NCBI GenBank assembly: GCA_002372015.1
Contig: DFIA01000070.1
Span: forward strand, 1-20,977
Reading direction: 5' to 3'
DNA: 20,977 bases
From: Bacteroidales bacterium UBA3709
Lineage (GTDB): Bacteria > Bacteroidota > Bacteroidia > Bacteroidales > UBA932
Shown: positions 9,701 to 16,205 of the stretch, one piece after another
Position numbering within the stretch: the first letter of the stretch is position 1
Layout of the letters: the number at the start of each line of letters is the position of its first letter
The notes under the pieces: model-generated
Database searches by the model: none
The model's input: the letters and a program-made list of their open reading frames with translations, nothing else
Told to the model about the DNA's origin: nothing
Made by a program: the position numbers and the translations under genes

Positions 9701-9827
9701 ATATTGAAAAAGATATTCTTTCACCCTCATTAAAGGGAAGTTTATCTCGATCCGAATTGGTAGAGCAACTGCAAAAAAACAGGCAGATGGCAACAATAGG
9801 TACAATATAGTCTAAAAGGTTCCGCAT
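6768..9827 (-). CDS. Fimbrillin/Mfa-like surface lipoprotein with YadA-head-like C-terminal repeats
   Basis: This 1019-aa lipoprotein starts at the Met at 9827 (MRNLLDYIVPIVAICLFFCS, with a Cys-rich lipobox near 20-22). An upstream in-frame Met at 9866 is rejected because the promoter candidate lies between the two. Residues about 30-400 resemble fimbrillin/Mfa-like domains of Bacteroidales (GDIITIFSDN, HRFVAVYPSSSS, SFTPLFNAYEFRLV). Residues about 420-790 carry a module common in these lipoproteins (TANCYVVSKNGEYMLP, MWSWHIWVTDQDLTP, GFCMPPSNAW, GYGLPVRPVKD), similar to the Fibrobacter-type paralogous domain. About 800-945 is beta-rich, ending in a BACON-like strand (TTVVRITQQSG). The final 64 residues hold Gly-rich repeats of about 7 residues (NVAIG, NVALG, NKAIG, TAIG, NIAGG) like YadA-type adhesin heads. 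Probable role: cell-surface adhesion or fimbria-related; ligand unknown. Confidence 0.75.
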   Translation of the reverse strand: MRNLLDYIVPIVAICLFFCSCSTNSDRDKLPFNEGERISFSISSAPSVPNSKSLSTAEYVISGFSLYCDNDYELSPMQISSNTHYSGSTYPSGGKVYERLDWVTGDIITIFSDNASTASGSRFADYKINAVKPSSTHKSTATIEAVAGNNSLLWGNASLTHRFVAVYPSSSSITSSMSESFIEGVKYGISNSSVKDAIIPPHQYAVRASATSMVYEPDMSYAYMGAAVSASNASTVNLSFTPLFNAYEFRLVKDGEADMKLKRVVLRIKENGGKYLSGSKYLFTVSSSASDIASGKLTEAGLDDSYSGVVTSNFSESVELSFKDQNGADITSGVSLSATEPLCFVMLSAPRQITSADELTIELDMVIGGNAVKRSLKLNKNGQFLELPAAGKLTITNMSVPQTIDVPSPLPTDLSKQDIHGNPSAMNTANCYVVSKNGEYMLPCVYGNAIKEGVTNVNAYHSTVSSNENVLTNFLDHEGAAIYTGNDNQDPWIESKYSISSASIVWQDNENMVTEVALRDIDVAGTQRKYVTFKVSDSPLKKGNAVIAVKNSSGTIMWSWHIWVTDQDLTPIDVLGQGGRTYYFMPVDLGWINVGDGYSPFYQWGRKDPQLPYNGSLASPGNHAHYPAVWGTQNLGTNISSYIQNPHKFNSSANMDNRYVNLWNANNTLTAETDNPTIKTVYDPSPTGFCMPPSNAWINTVTTYSTINASAWDNGWYFYNGINGGDKTIFYRASGYRNIGNGNLVAIGSWAYYPSATPSSVNTILDLCFSETNINTAYSTDAKGYGLPVRPVKDSFDWSDSGAADAESGTLTVGCYPTQFSLSGGSGNLKIVCCRTDMANSGGLYSFTYHNTASWILSFSSDGSNYTQTPPSWIHFDATSGVGGSMNISGSYSAGQALLDAINAGSNFNNIGFTVDALSSGSRTVYVLVSQPVSLNTTVVRITQQSGAEGGTTELNYNIGYGNVIRYSSPNVAIGGGWGHGFGNVALGNYNYIAGSGNKAIGTNCTAIGQDNIAGGWGK

Positions 9828-9853
9828 AGCATATCGTATCTGTATATAGCCGG

Positions 9854-9861
9854 CAAATGTA
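9854..9861 (-). promoter_or_regulatory. -7 promoter element for the fimbrillin-like lipoprotein
   Basis: The minus strand reads TACATTTG, matching TAnnTTTG, 27 bp before the ATG at 9827. This position favours that ATG over the one at 9866, which would lie upstream of the promoter. No -33 box is evident. Confidence 0.4.
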
Positions 9862-9928
9862 AGCATTTTTTGCCTATTCTATTGAGATTAAAGAATATTC
9901 TGCCTATTGCGGTTTTATGGCAGACAAC

Positions 9929-10384
9929 TTATCGCTTACTCGCAAAGAAATCTTTCATAATCTGCATACATTCTTTCTCCAACACTCCGCCATTAACTTC
10001 TGTTTTAGGATGATACAGCGATGGAGCATACATAGAACTCCCACGTTTTGGATCTTTGCATCCATATACAACACGGCCTATCTGAGCCCAGTTTAGAGCA
10101 GCTGCGCACATAGGGCATGGTTCTACCGTAACATACAATGTACATCTCTTCAGATACTTGCCCCCTATATAAGCCGTAGCACTTGTAATAGCCTGCATTT
10201 CTGCATGAGCGGTAGGATCCGTAAGAGTTTCTGTAAGGTTATGAGTACGAGCTATTACCTCACCTCCCTCGTCAGTAACAATAACGCAGCCAACAGGCAC
10301 TTCGCCTTCTTCTGCAGCAGCCTGAGCCTCTTTTAAGGCCTGTAGCATAAAATCTACATCTATCTTCAACTGTTCTATATTCAT
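9929..10384 (-). CDS. tadA: tRNA-specific adenosine deaminase (A34 to I34)
   Basis: TadA deaminates the wobble adenosine of tRNA-Arg(ACG) to inosine in the cytoplasm. The 151-aa product carries the zinc-dependent deaminase signature: HAE at 60-62 (zinc His and proton-shuttle Glu) and PCPMC at 89-93 (zinc Cys 90 and 93). GEVPVGCVIV near 27-36 and the substrate-contact segment THNLTETLTDPTAHAE also fit. The product has the usual length with a complete C-terminus. I chose the Met at 10384 because homologs begin about there; an in-frame Met at 10462 would add 26 residues without family features. Guanine or other deaminases share the fold, but the sequence fits TadA best. It is transcribed divergently from groES. 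Confidence 0.93.
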   Translation of the reverse strand: MNIEQLKIDVDFMLQALKEAQAAAEEGEVPVGCVIVTDEGGEVIARTHNLTETLTDPTAHAEMQAITSATAYIGGKYLKRCTLYVTVEPCPMCAAALNWAQIGRVVYGCKDPKRGSSMYAPSLYHPKTEVNGGVLEKECMQIMKDFFASKR

Positions 10385-10496
10385 ATTGTTTTGTACTTTC
10401 GGTAGAACTCGAATCAATTCTGTGAAACCTATGCTATTCCGACTAACATAAAAACTATTCATTCATCAGACAAAATCAAATGTTTGTCTGCTTTAA

Positions 10497-10526
10497 CAAA
10501 TATACAACATTCGGAACACTTTCAAA
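10497..10526 (-). promoter_or_regulatory. tadA promoter with -33 and -7 boxes
   Basis: The minus strand reads TTTG (10526-10523), an 18-bp spacer, then TATATTTG (10504-10497). This is close to the Bacteroides consensus TTTG-N19-21-TAnnTTTG. The predicted start near 10491 gives a leader of about 107 nt to the ATG at 10384. Confidence 0.5.
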
Positions 10527-10594
10527 ATGTGTTGAATAAAATCTGCCTAATAGCTCGTTAAAGTTTGTCTATGTCTTGCCGGTTTGAGGCTTTC

Positions 10595-10621
10595 AAAGAT
10601 TGTTGCAGAAAGATTGTTGCA
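10595..10621 (+). repeat. Tandem direct repeat, period 14 bp
   Basis: The 13-mer AAAGATTGTTGCA occurs at 10595-10607 and again at 10609-10621, separated by one base. The two copies are identical. It may be a replication-slippage duplication or a pair of protein sites; no known operator is recognised. Confidence 0.7.
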
Positions 10622-10668
10622 AAGAAAGCCATGACTAAAAATTGAAAGTGATGGCGTGTGGGTGCTAC

Positions 10669-10695
10669 TAACCCCCTGCCGAAGCCGGGGGGTTA
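10669..10695 (+). repeat. GC-rich hairpin (8-bp stem, 11-nt loop)
   Basis: TAACCCCC at 10669-10676 pairs perfectly with GGGGGTTA at 10688-10695 around an 11-nt loop that can add two inner G-C pairs closing CGAA. No T-tract follows on either strand, so it is not a standard intrinsic terminator. It may be a structured element of a small RNA, or the end of an interspersed repeat. Confidence 0.6.
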
Positions 10696-10716
10696 AGAGC
10701 GTTTTCGGGCGCAACA

Positions 10717-10749
10717 TGCTAAATACTGACAAATTGTCAGTATTTAGCA
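10717..10749. promoter_or_regulatory. Perfect 33-nt palindrome upstream of groESL (operator-like)
   Basis: The arms are TGCTAAATACTGACAA (10717-10732) and its exact reverse complement (10734-10749), separated by the single base 10733. A one-base spacer and lack of a T-tract argue against an RNA terminator and for a DNA site bound by a dimer. It ends one base before a sigma-54-like -24 box. It is not the HrcA CIRCE element: no TTAGCACTC-N9-GAGTGCTAA is present. The most likely role is control of groESL; the binding protein is unknown. Confidence 0.7.
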
Positions 10750-10750
10750 A

Positions 10751-10765
10751 TGGCACACACTTTGC
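10751..10765 (+). promoter_or_regulatory. Sigma-54-like -24/-12 promoter for groESL
   Basis: The bases read TGGCAC, five bases, then TTGC. This matches the RpoN consensus TGGCAC-N5-TTGC exactly, with the GG and GC dinucleotides correctly spaced. Transcription would start near 10777, leaving a leader of about 68 nt before groES. The palindrome immediately upstream is nearer than usual for an enhancer-binding-protein site. An alternative vegetative promoter is possible at 10795-10803 (TATAATTTG), which only partly fits TAnnTTTG. Confidence 0.5.
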
Positions 10766-10844
10766 CGTAAAGCTCAGTTGCCAAACAAACTTATTATAAT
10801 TTGGTGAAAATGAATTTTTCAAAATAAATTAAACGCATATTACT

Positions 10845-11120
10845 ATGAATATTAAACCATTAGCAGACAGAGTGCTGATAGAGCCAAAAGAGGCTGAAAA
10901 GAAAACTGCCAGCGGGATTATTATCCCAGACAATGCAAAAGAAAAACCTCAAGAAGGAAAAGTTATTGCAGCCGGCCCTGGAAAAAAAGATGAACCAATG
11001 GAGTTGAAAGTTGGAGACATTGTGCTTTATGGCAAATATGCCGGCACAGAAGTTAACGCTCCGGATGGCAAAACCTATATGATTATGCGCCAGAGCGATG
11101 TGCTTGCCGTAATTGGGTAA
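10845..11120 (+). CDS. groES: Co-chaperonin GroES (Hsp10)
   Basis: GroES is the heptameric lid of the GroEL folding chamber in the cytoplasm. The 91-aa product shows the whole family pattern: PLADRVLIEPKEAEKKTASG at the start, the mobile loop region (KTASGIIIPDNAKEKPQEG), the roof segment VIAAGPGK, and the closing VGDIVLYGKYAGTEV and MRQSDVLAVI. Length is standard. The start follows an A/T-rich leader without a Shine-Dalgarno sequence. groEL follows 68 bp downstream with no terminator between them, so they form one operon. Confidence 0.98.
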   Translation: MNIKPLADRVLIEPKEAEKKTASGIIIPDNAKEKPQEGKVIAAGPGKKDEPMELKVGDIVLYGKYAGTEVNAPDGKTYMIMRQSDVLAVIG

Positions 11121-11188
11121 AATAAACCCTCACAATCTAAAGACTATTAAAAGACTTATCTTTAAGAAAAAAATAAACATTTACAGAT

Positions 11189-12823
11189 ATGGCAAAAGAA
11201 ATTAAATTCAATATGGATGCCCGCTCTCTTATGAAAGAAGGGGCAGACGAATTGGCTAACGCCGTTAAGGTAACCCTTGGTCCTAAGGGGCGCAATGTGG
11301 TTATCGAGAAAAAATTTGGAGCACCTCAGATTACAAAAGATGGTGTTACTGTTGCAAAAGAAATTGAGTTAGACGATCAGTTCAAGAATATGGGCGCACA
11401 ACTGGTAAAAGAGGTTGCGTCTAAAACAAACGACCAGGCAGGAGACGGTACTACAACCGCTACCGTTTTGGCTCAGGCTATAATAAATGTAGGTCTAAAG
11501 AATGTTACCGCCGGTGCAAACCCTATGGATCTGAAAAGAGGTATAGACAAAGCTGTTGAGGCTGTTGTTGCAAATCTTAAAAAACAGAGCCAGAGTGTTG
11601 GTACAGACTATTCTAAAATTGAGCAAGTTGGAACTATTTCTGCAAATAACGATGCCGTTATAGGTAAGCTTATTGCAGACGCCATGAGCAAAGTAAAGAA
11701 AGAAGGTGTAATTACTGTTGAAGAAGCTAAGGGTACTACCACAGAGGTAAAGGTTGTAGAAGGTATGCAGTTCGACCGCGGCTACATATCCCCTTACTTT
11801 ATGACAAATGCAGATAAGATGGAAGCTGTTTTGGATCAGCCTGCCATTTTGATTACAGACAAGAAGATTTCTACAATGAAAGATCTTTTGCCTGTTCTCG
11901 AACCGCTTGCAAGAGAAGGAAAAGCTTTGTTAATTATAGCAGAAGATGTAGATGGCGAAGCTCTTACCACTCTTGTAGTAAACCGTTTGAGAGGTACTTT
12001 GAAGGTGGCTGCCGTAAAGGCTCCTGGCTTTGGAGATAGAAGAAAGGAAATGCTTCAAGACATAGCAACCCTAACAGGTGCAGTGGTTATTTCTGAAGAG
12101 AGAGGCTTTACTTTGGAGAATGCTACTCCTGATATGCTCGGAAAAGCAGAAAAGATTACAATAGACAAGGAGAACACTACAATTGTAAATGGAGGTGGAG
12201 AAAAGAAACAGATAGCAGACCGTGTTGCTCAGATAAAGAAGCAGATAGAAAGCACTACCTCAGACTACGACCGCGAAAAGTTAAAGGAAAGACTTGCTAA
12301 GCTTGCCGGTGGAGTTGCCGTATTGTATGTGGGAGCTGCTTCAGAAGTTGAACTCAAAGAAAAGAAAGACAGGGTGGAGGATGCTCTTAATGCTACAAGA
12401 GCTGCCGTAGAAGAAGGTATTATCGCCGGAGGTGGAGTAGCTTATATCCGTGCTATTGAGCAACTGTCTAAACTCAAAGGAGAGAACGACGACGAACAGA
12501 CTGGTATCAACATTATTGTAAGGGCACTGGAAGAGCCATTGAGAATGATTTGTGAGAATGCTGGAGAAGAAGGCAGTGTAATTATCCAGAAAGTGAAAGA
12601 GGGTAAGGCAGATTTTGGCTACAATGCTCGCGATGGTAAATTTGAGAACTTGCTTGCCGGTGGAGTTATAGACCCTACCAAGGTAGCAAGAGTAGCCTTG
12701 CAGAATGCAGCTTCTGTTGCAGGAATGTTCTTAACTACAGAATGTGTTATTGCAGATAAGAAAGAAGAGAACCCTGCTCCAATGCCTCCTATGGGTGGCG
12801 GTGGAATGGGTGGCATGATGTAA
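11189..12823 (+). CDS. groEL: Chaperonin GroEL (Hsp60)
   Basis: GroEL is the ATP-dependent double-ring chaperonin that folds newly made or stress-damaged proteins. The 544-aa product is full length. Visible motifs are TLGPKGRNV (29-37), the ATP-site GDGTTT (85-90), the family signature around AAVEEGIIAGGGVA near residue 400, and the flexible Gly/Met-rich C-terminal tail (MPPMGGGGMGGMM) typical of the major GroEL. It is preceded by an A-rich leader. A 14-bp-arm hairpin terminator follows 30 bp after the stop. Nothing suggests a divergent paralog. Confidence 0.99.
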   Translation: MAKEIKFNMDARSLMKEGADELANAVKVTLGPKGRNVVIEKKFGAPQITKDGVTVAKEIELDDQFKNMGAQLVKEVASKTNDQAGDGTTTATVLAQAIINVGLKNVTAGANPMDLKRGIDKAVEAVVANLKKQSQSVGTDYSKIEQVGTISANNDAVIGKLIADAMSKVKKEGVITVEEAKGTTTEVKVVEGMQFDRGYISPYFMTNADKMEAVLDQPAILITDKKISTMKDLLPVLEPLAREGKALLIIAEDVDGEALTTLVVNRLRGTLKVAAVKAPGFGDRRKEMLQDIATLTGAVVISEERGFTLENATPDMLGKAEKITIDKENTTIVNGGGEKKQIADRVAQIKKQIESTTSDYDREKLKERLAKLAGGVAVLYVGAASEVELKEKKDRVEDALNATRAAVEEGIIAGGGVAYIRAIEQLSKLKGENDDEQTGINIIVRALEEPLRMICENAGEEGSVIIQKVKEGKADFGYNARDGKFENLLAGGVIDPTKVARVALQNAASVAGMFLTTECVIADKKEENPAPMPPMGGGGMGGMM

Positions 12824-12853
12824 TCTGCATTACACTTATTCTCAATAATATAC

Positions 12854-12890
12854 AAAATATGGGCGGCTATATTATGGCCGCCCATATTTT
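12854..12890. terminator. Bidirectional intrinsic terminator between groEL and the DUF4954-like gene
   Basis: AAAATATGGGCGGC (12854-12867) pairs perfectly over 14 bp with 12877-12890, around a 9-nt loop. The arm ends in TTTT on both strands, so it can stop groESL transcripts on the plus strand and the convergent gene's transcripts on the minus strand. Confidence 0.9.
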
Positions 12891-12912
12891 ACTCTATCCC
12901 TTTCAATAAAAT

Positions 12913-14994
12913 CTATTGGTGCAACTGACGGATAACCTCATCTGCAAGGTTTCCCTTTTTATAGATATGCTCAAGTATCATCTTAACTACGCTGTTGCTT
13001 TCAAAGTCGCCGCGCACCTGCTCAAAATCCGCCTCTTTGTCTCTACGATTGCCATCTGCCCCAAAGCCTGTCATTGAGGCAAGAGAAAATTCTTTGTGCG
13101 CATCGTTGTAAATATCTTTATCCAGACGAATTACAGCCTCGCGCCATTTCTCTATTATATCGATAACCTGCTTATGCGTAATCTGTTTTATATCTACCCC
13201 AAAAAACTCCTCTATTCTCGGATAAGCCCAATCCCACTCCCACTCATAATATGATTCATATATTTTGCAGAATTCGGCATTTATTTCTCTTAGCCTTGAT
13301 ATGCTTCCGCTCTCTATTTTCTCTATAAGAGATATAATTTCGCTCTTGGGGGCTATCAGGCCTGCTATATCTACCCAATCTTCTGCTGCCTGATTGCCTG
13401 GAATGGCAAGATTAGGCTTTAAGGCCTCTCTGATTTTTTCGTCTATACTCAAACCCGAAAGCTTTTCATACTTTTCCTGCATAAGCTTACTTGTTGAATA
13501 CACCTTGGCAAACTTGCTTACAGGCGCAATGGCTCCCCCTACTTGAAGACGACTGATTAGCAGATTGCCCAAATATTTAGTAATGCCGGTTTTGTAGTAT
13601 TCTATACCTTTTACCAATGCACTATTTGTGATTTTTGTGCTATGAAAAGAATAAATATCAGAGAGTTGGCCAGAAGATTCTACAAGTTTTTCTAAGGCCA
13701 TCTTGCCCTTAAACATCTTCTGAACTGTATATGGGGTTAATAAATCGCAGTTTATGTAATCTGATTTAACGGAATCTTTTCTGGCATCTCTGTTTGGCCA
13801 TTTTTGCGCATCTCTTATAGTTCCAACACTCCTAAGGTTCACGCCTGGTACAAGGTATGTTGTATTATTCTGCTCTATCAAGTATGAGAACGGTAAGTTA
13901 CTTGTATCAGAATGTGTTACGTGTCTTCCCATTACTAATGAAAATGCACCTACACGGCTTGGCCACAAGATGTAGGAATCTGAAGATGTTTTTGCCCCTC
14001 TCTCTAAAATTCCTTGATGTATAGGCCCTAATTTATACATATGGTTACTCTGATTAGAGCCACTGCCGGCATTCATGAAAGAGAACATTCCGGCTATCAG
14101 AAGTGTTGATTTATGATGAGTTACTGTAAAAGGGCCTGCAAAAATAGAACTGGCCTCGCCGTTTTCTCCATGACAGTTTGCAAAAAACAGAGAATCTGTT
14201 GCGGAATATCCGTGAGCCAATTTACATGCCTGCCCAACAAAACATCTGGTTATCATGGCATTGCTCACTACAGAAGAACCGCTTTGGATAATAAAGTCTT
14301 CTGCAATTACTCCACTCCCTATTCTGCAAGGTGCCTCCATTTTACTATTTATACTCCCGTTATGCAGAAAGTGAGCTCCCATAATGTTTGTGCCTTCTCC
14401 TATCTTAACATCTGTTATTCTGCTGCATCTGCGAATGATTACATTATTTCCTACTGTTCCGGTTTCTGAGGCATATTTTTCGGCGTAAGAATCTGCTATG
14501 TGAGATAATTTCAGATGAAGCGACGGACGATGTCTGTACAGAGCCATGATATACGCAGTATGAGAACTGAGCCTGTCTGTTATTATAACCTCTCGGCCTC
14601 CTGTTTCATTTAGTACAGAAACTCTAACTCCATTTCCGAATTTGCTCCTGCCCATAACGGCAAGCAAGCCTATATCCTGAATTATTACATTATCGCCTAT
14701 CTGATAATTGGCTATGTACTCTCCTATGTTGGATATAATGCAATTGTCTCCAATAGAAACATTATGCAGCTTTGCATTAGTTATGCCCGAATGTAATGCT
14801 ATTACCCCATCCATTTCTATAACTTTTTGCATTCTGCCTATACGGCACACACCGCTAAAAGACACATTTTTCAGTTCTCTTAGTTCCTGAGCGGTGAGTG
14901 CGGCGTTTACAAAAACTTTATCCCAAGTATTGCTATTGCAACCTTGAGTCTGCAACTGTATAATTTCTTCTGAAGATAAATTGCGATATTCCAT
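12913..14994 (-). CDS. DUF4954-like protein with left-handed beta-helix (hexapeptide-repeat) N-terminal half
   Basis: The 693-aa product has no signal peptide or membrane segment, so it is predicted cytoplasmic. It resembles the DUF4954 family found in Bacteroidales. Residues about 45-260 contain imperfect hexapeptide-type turns (NVSIGDNCIISNIG, YQIGDNVIIQDIG, DVKIGEGTNIMGA, PCRIGSGVIAEDFII), the pattern of left-handed parallel beta-helices in sugar-nucleotide transferases and acyltransferases. Residues about 255-365 are rich in His, Asn and Ser (LAHGYSATDS, FTVTHHKSTLLIAG, NQSNHMYKLG, VMGRHVTHSD) and could form a ligand or active site. The C-terminal 300 residues are mainly helical and charged. 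The reaction is unknown; similarity to nucleotidyltransferase beta-helices suggests a sugar-nucleotide role, but that is inference. It is divergent from gldE and convergent with groEL. Confidence 0.75.
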   Translation of the reverse strand: MEYRNLSSEEIIQLQTQGCNSNTWDKVFVNAALTAQELRELKNVSFSGVCRIGRMQKVIEMDGVIALHSGITNAKLHNVSIGDNCIISNIGEYIANYQIGDNVIIQDIGLLAVMGRSKFGNGVRVSVLNETGGREVIITDRLSSHTAYIMALYRHRPSLHLKLSHIADSYAEKYASETGTVGNNVIIRRCSRITDVKIGEGTNIMGAHFLHNGSINSKMEAPCRIGSGVIAEDFIIQSGSSVVSNAMITRCFVGQACKLAHGYSATDSLFFANCHGENGEASSIFAGPFTVTHHKSTLLIAGMFSFMNAGSGSNQSNHMYKLGPIHQGILERGAKTSSDSYILWPSRVGAFSLVMGRHVTHSDTSNLPFSYLIEQNNTTYLVPGVNLRSVGTIRDAQKWPNRDARKDSVKSDYINCDLLTPYTVQKMFKGKMALEKLVESSGQLSDIYSFHSTKITNSALVKGIEYYKTGITKYLGNLLISRLQVGGAIAPVSKFAKVYSTSKLMQEKYEKLSGLSIDEKIREALKPNLAIPGNQAAEDWVDIAGLIAPKSEIISLIEKIESGSISRLREINAEFCKIYESYYEWEWDWAYPRIEEFFGVDIKQITHKQVIDIIEKWREAVIRLDKDIYNDAHKEFSLASMTGFGADGNRRDKEADFEQVRGDFESNSVVKMILEHIYKKGNLADEVIRQLHQ

Positions 14995-15014
14995 AGTTTT
15001 ATCAAATAATGTGG

Positions 15015-15022
15015 CAAATATA
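15015..15022 (-). promoter_or_regulatory. -7 promoter element for the DUF4954-like gene
   Basis: The minus strand reads TATATTTG, matching TAnnTTTG, 20 bp before the ATG at 14994; predicted leader about 15 nt. No -33 TTTG is visible. It lies only 22 bp from the divergent element at 15045-15052, so the two promoters probably interfere. Confidence 0.45.
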
Positions 15023-15044
15023 TAAACATTTCCATTCTATTTTC

Positions 15045-15052
15045 TATCTTTG
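15045..15052 (+). promoter_or_regulatory. -7 promoter element for the gldE operon
   Basis: TATCTTTG followed by C is a strong match to the Bacteroides -7 box. Transcription would start near 15057, giving a leader of about 48 nt to the ATG at 15106. No -33 TTTG is visible. Confidence 0.55.
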
Positions 15053-15105
15053 CACCGCTAACCAATACCTTTTGATACTTGGAACCTCCCAGTACATCAT
15101 TAATT

Positions 15106-16152
15106 ATGCTGCTCAGCAGTTCTTCAGACGATGTTCCCCTATCGGGGAATCTTTTGGAAAATATTATTATAGCACTATTTATACTGTTGCTTCTTTTCTG
15201 CTCTGCTCTTATGAGCGGTAGCGAGGCGGCTTTCTTTTCCCTTTCTCCAAAAGAAAAACATAAGCTGCGAGATGCAGAAGATTCATCCAGCAAACGCGTA
15301 ATAAGGCTACTTGCTGCACCCAACAGACTACTTGGCACCATTCTGCAGGCAAACAACATTGTTAATATATTGCTGGTGCTATTGTCTTCACTTCTTATCA
15401 ACAGAATGTTCGACTTTTCCGGCCATCCTATTCTGGAATTTGTGGTTTGTACGGTAGTGGTTACATTTATTCTTGTGCTGTTTGGAGAAGCTATGCCAAA
15501 ACTCGTGGGCACTCAATCGCCTGTAAAATTTGCAAGGCTTACCAGCCTTCCTCTCTCTTTACTGAGTCATACCACCATTCCTATAGACAGGGTAATGGAC
15601 AAACTTGTAGAGAAAAGACGACACGGAAAAACTCTTTCTGAGGAGGAAGAAGAAAAGGCCTACAACATGTTGCGCGGCGCAGTAGAAATGACCATGACGG
15701 AAGACACTCGACAAGAAAAACTTCTCAAGAAAATTCTCACGTTGCCGCAAAAGAAAGTGTCGCAGATTATGACTCCGAGGGTAGGGGTAGAGACCATCAG
15801 TATGGATATGGGAAATAATGAGGTTATTCAGGCTGCTGCCGAATGTGGCTACTCCAGACTACCTGTGTATAAAGAAGATGCTGAAGATATACGCGGTTTC
15901 CTATATATAAAGGACATGCTTCCGTACATCATGAGTAAATCTAATAAGTTCGACTGGAGAAAGCATATCCGTCAGGCATATTTTGTTCCCGGCTCTATGA
16001 AAATCAACGATTTATTAGAAGAATTAAGGCAGCGAAAACTTCATCTTGCCATTGTTGTAGATGAATATGGTGGCATGGATGGCATAGTTACCATGGAAGA
16101 TATCTTAGAAGAAATTGTAGGAGAAATTTCCGACGAGAGCGATACTCCTTAG
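15106..16152 (+). CDS. gldE: GldE-type CNNM/CBS-domain membrane protein, lacking the usual CorC_HlyC tail
   Basis: Residues about 17-165 form a CNNM/DUF21 transmembrane domain with the signatures SGSEAAFFSLSP and FGEAMPKLVGTQSP. After an acidic linker (LSEEEEEKAY), residues about 215-340 make two CBS motifs (VSQIMTPRVGVETI, SRLPVYKEDAEDIRGFLYIK, HLAIVVDEYGGMDGIVTMED). Such proteins are linked to divalent-cation transport; in gliding Bacteroidota GldE supports gliding and type IX secretion, but orthologs also occur in non-gliders. The chain stops at 348 aa just after the second CBS motif, whereas the family usually continues with a CorC_HlyC domain of about 80 residues. Only 53 bp separate it from the next gene, so the domain is absent rather than frameshifted. 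A TTG at 15079 would add 9 residues; ATG 15106 is preferred. The symbol rests on similarity and on the phosphopantetheinyl transferase next to it. Confidence 0.8.
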   Translation: MLLSSSSDDVPLSGNLLENIIIALFILLLLFCSALMSGSEAAFFSLSPKEKHKLRDAEDSSSKRVIRLLAAPNRLLGTILQANNIVNILLVLLSSLLINRMFDFSGHPILEFVVCTVVVTFILVLFGEAMPKLVGTQSPVKFARLTSLPLSLLSHTTIPIDRVMDKLVEKRRHGKTLSEEEEEKAYNMLRGAVEMTMTEDTRQEKLLKKILTLPQKKVSQIMTPRVGVETISMDMGNNEVIQAAAECGYSRLPVYKEDAEDIRGFLYIKDMLPYIMSKSNKFDWRKHIRQAYFVPGSMKINDLLEELRQRKLHLAIVVDEYGGMDGIVTMEDILEEIVGEISDESDTP

Positions 16153-16205
16153 ACTCTGAGATTTTAGAAAAGAAATAAAAAAACATAATATATTCAGTTT
16201 CAATA

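Larger units (their letters stand above)
10385..10844. other. Non-coding region between tadA and groES with repeats and control elements
   Basis: This 460-bp gap has no convincing gene. A minus-strand frame of 91 codons (10547-10822) lacks a signal sequence, recognisable motif or upstream promoter and runs through the palindrome, so I do not call it. The gap holds, from left to right, the tadA promoter candidate, a 14-bp tandem repeat, a GC-rich hairpin, a perfect 33-nt palindrome and a sigma-54-like promoter. The part from about 10547 to 10710 looks different from the A/T-rich leaders elsewhere and may be an interspersed repeat or a small RNA. Confidence 0.6.

Noticed and set aside
9828..9866. 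Longer start for the fimbrillin-like lipoprotein
   Set aside because: The -7 promoter element lies inside the extension, and the lipoprotein signal starts at 9827.
10717..10749. Palindrome as an intrinsic terminator
   Set aside because: The spacer is one base and no T-run follows; it also lies upstream of the predicted groES start and so would not be in that transcript.
10547..10822. Minus-strand 91-codon frame upstream of groES as a small gene
   Set aside because: It runs through the palindrome, the sigma-54-like element and the hairpin, has no domain, signal or promoter, and its composition is that of non-coding DNA.
10700..10844. CIRCE/HrcA operator before groES
   Set aside because: The conserved 9-bp arms with a 9-bp spacer are not present; the palindrome has a different sequence and spacing.
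16153..16205. Frameshift hiding the missing CorC_HlyC domain of gldE
   Set aside because: Only 53 A/T-rich bases precede the phosphopantetheinyl transferase start; they cannot encode about 80 residues.
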